24,797 bases of DNA from Triparma columacea (taxonomy: Eukaryota > Sar > Bolidophyceae > Parmales > Triparmaceae), in the NCBI GenBank assembly GCA_030267965.1, contig BRYA01000426.1, positions 16,419 through 41,215 of the forward strand, given 5' to 3'. Below the pieces are notes generated by a model. That model was not told where the DNA came from. It saw only the letters and a program-made list of their open reading frames with translations, and ran no database searches. Within the stretch, counting starts at the first letter, position 1. Every line of letters starts with the position of its first letter. The translations under genes and the position numbers were made by a program. This document shows, one piece after another, positions 8,988-16,566 of the stretch.

Positions 8988-11348
8988 ATGCCCAGGGAGG
9001 CCATTGCTCGCCTTCATCCACAGCAAGACTTCCTGTACGGCGTGGGGAAGACGGTTGGCTATCTCGACAAGAAGCGCGGGAAGAGGGACGGCGAGAATTT
9101 GGGTGGCCTCAACAAGTACCGCTTTCATGGCCGCAAGTGGCTCTTCGAGGACGTCCGGAAGTGGATGGAGGACGAAAACGGGGAGCAGACGATGGTCCTC
9201 CTAGCAAGCGCCGGGTTCGGGAAATCCGCTTTTGCGGCGCAACTCGTCGAGGAGGAGATGAAAGATGACGTCGTCGCTTTCCACTTCTGCTCCAACGAGG
9301 AGATAGACAACCTCAACCCGAGAAAGTTCATCGACGGACTTGTCGTTTCTTTTGCCAAGAATGTTGAGGGATTCACGGTGAAGCTGCTTGAGCTCGTTAA
9401 ACTCCAAATGGAGAACGGCGAGAAGGGGGAGCCACTCTTTGATCAAGGCAGCCTTGACCTCTTCAACAAGTTCGTCGACGACAAGAAGAAGGAGCCGCAA
9501 AGCATTATTCGTCATTACCTCTTGGGAGCACTACAGGACGTTGAAAATCCCAAAGATGGAAAGACGAAGTTGATTGTCATTGACAGCTTGGACGAAGCTA
9601 ACCTCTACCCAAAGGGGGAAAAGGAAAAGAATATCCTTGATCTCGTCGCTGAGATGGCAGAAAGCGATACGTTTCCGAAGTGGTTGAAGCTACTTGTGAC
9701 TAGTCGGGACCAAATCAGCGTCACAGATAAGCTTGCATCTGCTGAAAAAGTCGATCTCAAAATGAAGCTTGAGGGGGAGCATAAGAACAATAACGAAGAG
9801 GACATGCGGTTGTATCTCGAGGACAGACTAGGGTTCGATGTTCTTCTGCCGGATAGATATCAAATGCAACAGGCCATGGGCGTGGTGAACGCGAACAATT
9901 GGGCAAACGTCGACAAGCTAAAGGAGTTTGTGGAGGCCATCGTGGAGACGAGTGAAGGGATGTTTCTATACGCTGTGTACGTTGCCAAAGATGTTGAAGA
10001 AGGTCATATCTCTCTCGACCAGAATGTTGAAGAGTTTAAGAAGGACTTGCCCAAGGGAATCTACGCATTCTACAAGAAACGGTTCATTGAGATGTTTGAG
10101 ACGGATATGAATTACTACAGAACGAACGTGATGCCGGTTCTTGCTGTAATTGCCGCAGCTCGTGAACCTATTCCTCTCGACGTCCTGGAAAAAGCTAGCG
10201 GGTTAGAGGACGGCGCTGAGTACGAAGTGCTGGAGAAGATAACAGCGTTCTGCAAAGATCGTGGAGACGGAGGTAATGAGACTTTTGCTTTTGTGCACCA
10301 GTCTTTCACCGACTGGCTCCTAAACGAGCACGAGATGGAGAGTAAGAAAAGAATCGATAATAAAAAGTTCATGGTTAGCAAGGAGAGCGGAGAAGAAGCA
10401 ATAGCTAAGGTTCTGCTGAAGAGGGGATGGAATTCGGAAAGCGAGTACTTCAGCAGACAGGGTTCGCATTACCTTCGAGATGTCGTTAGGGAATGGAGAC
10501 TGGATAAGGATGAAGCTGAAAAGAAGTACGGGGAGATTGAGAATTGGGACGTGACGGAGGTTACAAGTTTTCGTAAGCTTTTTAGCGGTGCCAAGGAATT
10601 CAACTCTAACCTCTCTTTGTGGAACACATCGAACTGCACGAATATGCAGAGCATGTTTAATGGTTGCTATGCTTTCAACTCAGACATCTCTTTGTGGAAC
10701 ACATTGAACTGCACGAAAATGAATGGCATGTTTAAGGGTTGCTCGGCTTTCAACTCTGACATCTCTTCGTGGAACACATCGAAGTGCACGAATATGAGTA
10801 GCATGTTTAAGGGTTGCTCGGCTTTCAACTATGATCTCTCTACGTGGAACACATCAAAGTGCACGGATACGGGTTGGATGTTTTGTGGTTGCTCGGCTTT
10901 CAACTCTGATCTCTCTACGTGGAACACATCGAACTGCACGATTATGAGTAGCATGTTTGAAGATTGCTCAGCTTTCAACTCTGATCTCTCTTTATGGAAC
11001 ACATCGAAGTGCACGAATATGTCTCGCATGTTTAAGGGTTGCTCGGCTTTCAACTCTGACATCTCTAAGTGGAAAACATCGAAGTGCACGAATATGAGCA
11101 GCATGTTTCATAGTTGCTCGGCTTTCAACTCTGATCTCTCTACGTGGGACACATCGAAGTGCACGAGTATGAGTTACATGTTCCAGAATGCGACCTCTTT
11201 CGACAGTGATTTGTCTCAGTGGGACATGTCAAAGGACAAAAAGAAAGGCAGCATGTTCACCAACGCTACTGCCATGAAAGCATCCCACAAGCCCAAGGAT
11301 GTCAAGAAGGGGGGGAAGGGGGGGAAGGGGAGGTGCAAGACGAAGTAA
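8988..11348 (+). CDS. NACHT (STAND) NTPase with BspA-type leucine-rich repeats, NLR-like
   Basis: From ATG 8988 the product has 786 residues. The frame is open back past 8811 but that part does not look coding. After FHGRKWLFEDV comes a NACHT-type NTPase: Walker A ASAGFGKS (73-80), Walker B LIVIDSLDE (195-203) and sensor VTSRD (about 237-241). A helical section follows, with YAFYKKRF and FVHQSFTDWLL as in animal and fungal NACHT proteins. Residues about 525-755 are nine 25-residue BspA/DUF285 repeats (AFNSDxSxWNTSKCT, NMxxMFxGC). The tail is Gly-Lys rich. NTPase plus repeat sensor is the plan of NLR receptors, which oligomerise on binding a ligand. A sensor role is inferred and the ligand is unknown. 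No N-terminal effector is present unless the upstream kinase is spliced on. Confidence 0.85.
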   Translation: MPREAIARLHPQQDFLYGVGKTVGYLDKKRGKRDGENLGGLNKYRFHGRKWLFEDVRKWMEDENGEQTMVLLASAGFGKSAFAAQLVEEEMKDDVVAFHFCSNEEIDNLNPRKFIDGLVVSFAKNVEGFTVKLLELVKLQMENGEKGEPLFDQGSLDLFNKFVDDKKKEPQSIIRHYLLGALQDVENPKDGKTKLIVIDSLDEANLYPKGEKEKNILDLVAEMAESDTFPKWLKLLVTSRDQISVTDKLASAEKVDLKMKLEGEHKNNNEEDMRLYLEDRLGFDVLLPDRYQMQQAMGVVNANNWANVDKLKEFVEAIVETSEGMFLYAVYVAKDVEEGHISLDQNVEEFKKDLPKGIYAFYKKRFIEMFETDMNYYRTNVMPVLAVIAAAREPIPLDVLEKASGLEDGAEYEVLEKITAFCKDRGDGGNETFAFVHQSFTDWLLNEHEMESKKRIDNKKFMVSKESGEEAIAKVLLKRGWNSESEYFSRQGSHYLRDVVREWRLDKDEAEKKYGEIENWDVTEVTSFRKLFSGAKEFNSNLSLWNTSNCTNMQSMFNGCYAFNSDISLWNTLNCTKMNGMFKGCSAFNSDISSWNTSKCTNMSSMFKGCSAFNYDLSTWNTSKCTDTGWMFCGCSAFNSDLSTWNTSNCTIMSSMFEDCSAFNSDLSLWNTSKCTNMSRMFKGCSAFNSDISKWKTSKCTNMSSMFHSCSAFNSDLSTWDTSKCTSMSYMFQNATSFDSDLSQWDMSKDKKKGSMFTNATAMKASHKPKDVKKGGKGGKGRCKTK
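10595..11250 (+). repeat. Nine 75-bp BspA/DUF285 coding repeats
   Basis: The units are tandem and nearly identical over most of their length, for example CTTTCAACTCTGA and TGCACGAATATG recur almost unchanged. A few codons differ strongly between units (see findings). The high identity suggests recent amplification or gene conversion. Confidence 0.9.
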
Positions 11349-11542
11349 TAACCCCTAAAATCACACATTTTAAAGACGAAGGCGCCGCACGAAGTAAATT
11401 GCTTTCCCAAAAAAACATCTTACGAACTATATATGAAGAATGGAGAAATAAATTGAGTTTACATTGGGAAAGAAGCTTGGATTATCGTCCGTTTTAATAA
11501 GCAGTAGTAGTGTTCTAAAAACGAAATCAACACATTCCCCTC

Positions 11543-12687
11543 TCACTGCGCAACCTGAATTTCCCTCCATTCCTCAAGTATAGGTTCCCATCTCCCATTA
11601 TCCTCCCACCCTTTAATCCCCCCCATAATCTCTTCATATATTTCCTTCCCCTCCTTACACGCTCCTCCACTAATGCCGTTATGGTATTGTTTAAGTCTCG
11701 GTAAAGCCTGCGCAGTTTCAAACCCGAATTTAGGGAGCATGTATTCAGTGAATACAAGGGTGGGGAATAGGGTGACGTCGGCGAGGGATATCTCGTCACC
11801 GCAAAGGTATACTCCGGATACGCCGGAGGTGGAGGAACCACTCCAAAGCTTCTCGTCGGATATTAGGGACTCGATTACACCGAGCTGGTTAATGGGGTTG
11901 GGGGGTGAGGACAAAGATATATTTCCACCTGTTTTCAACATTCTAAAATGCCCTAATCTCACCTGCTTAATAATCTCCTCAATCGCTCCCTTCCTATCAT
12001 TACCAAAAGCTCCAAAGACCGACCCCGGAGCCCTATACATCGCCGCCTGCGTCGGTGTAATATACTGGTCGTGAATCCTCACAATAAGGTCAGATAATAG
12101 CCTTCCCCTTAACGTAGACGGTACGAATGAAGGGGCGAGGGATATGTGCTTGTCGAGGAGGAACCTGCAGATCACGTCGGACTCTGGGATAATGAGACCG
12201 TCGGATGTCGTCAATAAGGGCATCTTACCCTGGGGGTTCAGCTTGAGGTAGTCTGAGCTCTTCAGTCCACCGAGGGTTTGGGGTGAGAGGAAATTATACT
12301 CCTTTTGTAGACCCTTGGATTTAATGAGGTATCTTTATGGGTGGGTGGGGGGGGTGGGTAGTGGTAGTGGTGGTAATGGGTGAGGGAAGTTATTAATAGG
12401 TATCTTTTTGGGTGGGTAATGGTGGGGATGGGATATGATGGGATGGGTTCGCTGGTGAACGCACATGGTGAACGCGCATGGTAAAACGCACATGGTGAAA
12501 CGCAAATCAGCTCGCGCACAGGTCTCCACTGTGTTGTTTCACTCCACTCCCGATCTCACCTTGCTCTCGCTCCGTGATTGCTCACTGGGATGTCATAGAG
12601 AGTCCCCAATGATGTTGTTGATGTTAGTGAATGTGTGTATCTGGCTGTTAACCCTAAGATGAATATCGTAAGAGTATTAATAAGCAT
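11543..12687 (-). CDS. Glutathione S-transferase-like protein with N-terminal signal-like leader (two exons)
   Basis: The exons are 12687-12560 and 12332-11543, with a 227-bp intron (GCAAG|GTGAGA ... ATAAAG|A). The product has 305 residues. Exon 1 gives the first GST strand and loop (LYDIPVSNHGARA) and exon 2 continues directly with RYLIKSKGL, so the thioredoxin-like fold is complete only after splicing. Further GST marks are YLKLNPQGKMPLL, the ES-type motif PESDVICRFLL, and CGDEISLADVTLFP in the helical C-domain. GSTs conjugate or reduce substrates with glutathione. The Ser in PVSNHG may be the catalytic residue (inference). The first 25 residues or so (MLINTLTIFILGL...) are hydrophobic and may be a signal peptide or organelle leader. 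The gene is convergent with the NACHT gene, 195 bp apart. Confidence 0.8.
12320..12420 (-). repeat. Duplicated 3' splice-site segment in the GST gene
   Basis: On the minus strand the segment CCCACCC, 3-4 A or T bases, AGATACCT occurs at the real acceptor (about 12327-12348) and again about 70 bp upstream (about 12398-12417). The upstream copy is a potential decoy acceptor. Confidence 0.65.
12455..12508. repeat. Four-unit 13-14 bp tandem repeat in the GST intron
   Basis: The units are GTGAACGCACATG, GTGAACGCGCATG, GTAAAACGCACATG and GTGAAACGCAAATC. They lie within the intron of the minus-strand GST gene and have no coding role. Confidence 0.8.
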
Positions 12688-12742
12688 GAATTCTCACAAT
12701 TGTATTTACTGAGGTGGATTTCGACGATTTCGTCGATTTTGG

Positions 12743-12905
12743 ATAGCTTTGGGAAAAGTTAGGGAAAAGTATGCATCATCGTTTTCCCCTACTTTTTATA
12801 TTTCGCCGTGTGGTCCTCTTACCGTAAGGTGTAGGTAGAGCACAATGCGATCGTCGTTTTCCCCCACTTTCTGGTCAAATTTTCCCTACTTTCCCCAAAG
12901 GCTAT
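12743..12905. repeat. Imperfect inverted repeat, possible small MITE or hairpin
   Basis: The left arm at 12743-12769 starts ATAGCTTTGGGAAAAGT. The right arm at 12879-12905 reads, as reverse complement, ATAGCCTTTGGGGAAAGT, and both continue AGGGAAAA. Inside are two direct copies of CGTTTTCCCC-type sequence about 75 bp apart. I could not define a clean target-site duplication, so a transposon origin is only a possibility. Confidence 0.55.
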
Positions 12906-13422
12906 TTTCGGATTTGATGGGAGGAGGCCCATAGTTCATCCAATTGAAAGGTCAGTGAATTAGTGATATTTGTATCATTGGAGCACTTCTTAGTTGTCAA
13001 AAGTTTGTATGATAGATGCTCTAGGTACTATCATACGTATAACGGCCTGCAATTGTCTTCTAAAAAGTCCAAGCCATTTGTCGATGTGATTTTTGCTCTC
13101 CTATTTTGTTGTTGTACTACGTTATATGTGTCTTTATACGATTGTTTTATGACGTTTAATGCTCAAACACAAGCACATACCATACTATAGGCAGTAGTAG
13201 GTGTAAATAGGTGATTTAGGACGATCTTGAGTACTGGCGCATTTATTTCACACCACTATCTAACCATTATCTAACCATTGTCTAACACTCCACACTCTCA
13301 AACACAACATCCACAAACACAGATTCTTACAACGTAGATTATACATTAACATCATATCTTTCCCATCCAATCTAATCACCAATCCAATCTCCAATATCCC
13401 AAACACCATACACTACCTACCA

Positions 13423-13428
13423 TATATA
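13423..13428 (+). promoter_or_regulatory. Possible TATA box of the SGF29-like gene
   Basis: TATATA lies 42-47 bases before the ATG at 13470, in an otherwise A/C-rich leader. If used, the 5' leader would be only 10-20 bases. Confidence 0.3.
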
Positions 13429-13469
13429 CACACCAACACTACACACCAACACAACATAAAACTACAACT

Positions 13470-14344
13470 ATGCCCGATGCACCAGACACAGAATCCGCCC
13501 CAACCACCACCACCACCACCGCCCCCGCTGCCCCTGATCCCCCCATCCCCAAGATAGCTCTTGATTTCAAGACCATCTCCCCCCAGTCCCTCGTGGATTA
13601 CATAGAGTTCCACTCCGTTGACGTGTCCGCCAACTCCACCATAGCCGACATGAGCAAGGCGGCCGCCAAACACTTTGAGAACATGGAGGTGGACGAGGAG
13701 ACTGTGCTTGGGGGCTTCCTCACGCGTTGCGACGGGAGCAAGGTGAGGCCCATAGTACGCAACAACAACGAACCTATACCACCAAATCAACCACTCACTG
13801 TCAACCCCCCCTCCCCCCCCCCCCACCCCCCACCTAGGACTACATGGAGTCAGCTCGTGTTCTCTCCTCCAACACTCCCTCCCTCCAAGCCTACAGGAGG
13901 AAGCGTCAGAAGGCCGCGGCCCTCCCCGGGGAGCAGGTCGCCGCCAAGACCTCCCGTTCCGACGAGAACGGTTCCTGGATCCTCGCCTCCGTCCAGGCGT
14001 ACCACCCCGAAACCGAGACCTATGACGTTCAAGATGAGGACGATATAACCAAGCTTATACGCATACCATTCACCAACGTCATGAGGCTAGGTACGGGTCA
14101 GGAGGTATTCCTAAAGGGCTCCGACTGCATGGCGATCTTCCCCGAGACCACGTCCTTCTACCGTGCCAAGGTCTCCAAGAACCCCATCTGGAGGCCCGAC
14201 AGGCTGGGCGTACCAACGTGCTCAGAACTTATACTTAGGTTCATGGACGATGAAGATGATAGCGGGAAAACACCACATAGGAGAGTGCCGAGTAGGTACG
14301 TTATACAACTACCCAATAGCTACTTTGAGAGCGTGCTAGGGTGA
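13470..14344 (+). CDS. SGF29: SGF29-like double Tudor protein with N-terminal SAP30-like segment (two exons)
   Basis: The exons are 13470-13742 and 13838-14344, with a 95-bp intron (AGCAAG|GTGAGG ... CCACCTAG|G) in phase 0. The product has 259 residues. The C-terminus is an SGF29 tandem Tudor domain: GEQVAAKTS, WILASVQAY, YDVQDEDD (153-160), AIFPETTSFYRA (about 190-201) and LRFMDDEDD (about 224-232). SGF29 is the SAGA/ATAC subunit that binds H3K4me3. The acidic pair and two of three cage aromatics are present; the third position is Phe192 where the human protein has Tyr. Residues about 28-86 (LDFKTISPQSLVDYIEFH to VDEETVLGGFL) resemble the Sin3-binding domain of SAP30, a histone deacetylase subunit, rather than the usual SGF29 coiled coil. 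That N-terminal match is moderate. Confidence 0.85.
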
Positions 14345-14397
14345 AGGGAGAGGGGAGGGAGAGAGAACTTTTGGGGGGAGAAGATGAGTTGTGAAAT

Positions 14398-14426
14398 AAT
14401 AAAAAGGAAACGTTCTAAGAAATAAA
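14398..14426 (+). terminator. Possible poly(A) signals of the SGF29-like gene
   Basis: AATAAA occurs at 14398-14403 and 14421-14426, 54 and 77 bases after the stop. The gene is convergent with the sulfatase gene, whose stop is only 94 bases away, so the 3' ends probably overlap. Confidence 0.35.
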
Positions 14427-14438
14427 TTACGATTCACC

Positions 14439-16162
14439 TTATCGCCTGAGTGCCACGAGCTTCTGGTGCCATTCTTCGATTTCCTCTTCTGTCATATCTT
14501 TTACCAAGTTGTTCATCTGCCAGTAGTCCATCTTCAAATCAAACGCCTCCCTCTCCCCACTATCCCATTCACAGAATTGAAAGTCCCCAGTCCCCCCATC
14601 ATCACCATAATAATCACCCCCAATCTCCCTAACGCATTTGTACGTGTTATTACTAGAGTCCTGAATAGTACTGAAAGTCTCTTCCCCCTCCCACTTCGGT
14701 TCAGTCTTGAACGATTCCGGTCCCCTCAGACCACAGTTTATACCATCGTAAAGTGAGAAGGCGTGGTTGAGAGCGAAATCATTCTCTAAATATGCCCAAC
14801 ATCCGTCTACGTTCTCACCGTTGTACTCAACGAGGAAGGATTTTGATCTTCCCGTGGAGCCTGTTGTGAGGAGAGGGAGAAGGGACTCGCCGTCGAAGCC
14901 TAGCCCTGATATGGTGGCTTGTGACAAACCTGACATGTCGAGTATCGTAGGTGCTAGGTCGATGTTGAGTGCGTAAGAGTTATCTATCGTGACGTTCTTC
15001 TTAATCCCCGGCCCTCTTACGAACATGGGAACGCGTAGGTCGGATTCGTACGGCTGACGTTTGTCTATTGGGACCCCGAACTGACCGAGGTGGTACCCGT
15101 TGTCTGACGTGTATATAATGTACGTGTTATCGAGTTCTCCAAGCTCCGCCAGGCGGTCGACTACCTCTTCAATGAGGTCGTCGACTGACTGAAGCGTAGC
15201 CAGACGACGTCGGTATAACAAATCAACGAAAGACTCAACGGTCTCGTTGAAACCTTTACCCTCAATGTTTACCTGGTCGACCATCCAGTGCCTCCCGCTA
15301 CCCTCGTCAACCCAGTTGTAGTTGGGCGTCCTGGGTGCCTTCAAACCCGAACCGTATGAAGCGTATTGAGGGGCGGGGTCTGCGGGCTCGTGCGCGGATG
15401 GGACGGACATGGTCACGAAGAAAGGGGAGGAAAGCGAACTCTGAGACTCTATGAACGAGAGAGACCTATTCTTCACGAGGTCGATTAGGTAATCTTTACC
15501 ATAATCATCACCGTGCTTCTCCTTCACCCCATTGTTGGAGAGTGTGTAGTTGTAGTAACAAGAGTTCCCAACAAGAGCCTGCCAGTTGTCCCATCCTCTC
15601 GGTACATGCTCGACCGTAGACGCGCAAGTGTTGTCCATCCCAGCCTTCTCCCGAGCGTTTGTTATGTTCATGCACTGGGGAAGCTGGAACACCGAGCCAT
15701 CGTTGCTCCCGAACCCGTAATTGTTCAAGTACTTTCCGGAGAAGGAAGTCTTTACGGAAAGGAGGGAGGAGAGGTAGTGGGCGACGTTGTCGCGCTCGGG
15801 GCCGGACTGCCAATCTAGGGATGCGCAGTTACCGGAACCGGCGCGGTTGTTGTGAACGCCGATGTTGTGGATGTACTTACCAGTGTATATGCTAGACCGC
15901 GAGGGACAGCATACTGGCGTTGTGGCGAAGCTATTCTTGATTGTGGCGCCTTGCGATTTTATGTGCTTGATGAGCTTGGGCTGATGCTGAGAGAAGACAA
16001 CGTGCAGGGTAATAGGTGAGGAGAGACCGCTGAAAAAGGATCATGCCAGACAGTCCGGCTCACCTGAAGGTCTGTGGAACTGAATGCATCAGACTGATCG
16101 TCTGTCAGGATTAGGATAACGTTTGCAGGTTTCGCGGTTATCAGCGGGCCAATACGATGCAT
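14439..16162 (-). CDS. Sulfatase, N-acetylglucosamine-6-sulfatase-like (two exons)
   Basis: The exons are 16162-16064 and 15986-14439, with a 77-bp intron (CTTCAG|GTGAGC ... TTCTCTCAG|C). From Met 16162 the product has 548 residues. ANVILILTDDQ gives the first metal ligands. VCCPSRSSIYTGKYIHNIGV holds the C-x-P-S-R signature whose Cys (residue 59) becomes formylglycine. TSDNGYHLG (about 326-334) gives the other Asp/Asn ligands. Order and length fit glucosamine-6-sulfatase-type enzymes, which remove sulfate from polysaccharides in lysosomes or outside the cell. Many N-x-S/T sites agree with a secreted route. In this frame there is no upstream ATG and no signal peptide; a strong one starts at 16191 in another frame (see findings). 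A possible alternative acceptor at about 16034 fits the family less well. Confidence 0.85.
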
Positions 16163-16191
16163 GCAACCAGAGTCGCAGCAAGAGCCCACAT

Positions 16192-16566
16192 TGTAGGTTT
16201 TTTGGTCAGATTTTTGTCACAAATCAGGGGTGGGGGGTGGGCACTTTCGATGCTTGGGCGAAGTTAAACAAGTACAAACACCCCCCCTTCTCTTTACTAG
16301 GTGCGTAACTACAATCTAAGCATAGAAACCTTCCTCAGAACCGCCACTTCAAGGCACGCCCGTCGTGCTTCGCTTGCCATAGAAATATATCCCTGGGCAA
16401 CTTCCAAAGTTGTTAGGGCGAGGGTCCAAGCTTCTCCTCCTGAACAAGGATAATGCGACGCCCGATTAAATTATATATATTTCAAGAAACTCCTCTCCAT
16501 TCATCTTAACTCACACACCAACACCCGCACCATCCTTCCTTCCCCTTCCCCCATAGCCCTCTCACA
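16192..16566. promoter_or_regulatory. Divergent upstream region of sulfatase and START-protein genes
   Basis: These 375 bases separate two divergent genes. TATATATAT at 16472-16480 lies about 90 bases before the START-protein ATG and is a fair TATA candidate for it. C-rich runs occur near 16280. No gene is seen. Confidence 0.45.

Larger units (their letters stand above)
12688..13469. other. Divergent intergenic region between GST and SGF29-like genes
   Basis: These 782 bases separate two divergent genes. They contain an imperfect 27-bp inverted repeat (12743-12905). The last 200 bases are A/C-rich with runs of CACCAACAC and an AT block, CATATATACA, about 45 bases before the SGF29 ATG. The frame at 12963-13190 starts with GTG and shows no domain. 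I see no RNA gene. Confidence 0.5.

Noticed and set aside
10595..11250. Regular repeats that might suggest a CRISPR-like array
   Set aside because: There are no unique spacers, and the 75-bp units are in-frame codons of a known protein repeat.
12963..13190. 75-codon frame with a hydrophobic stretch
   Set aside because: It starts with GTG in AT-rich spacer and has no family mark or splice support.
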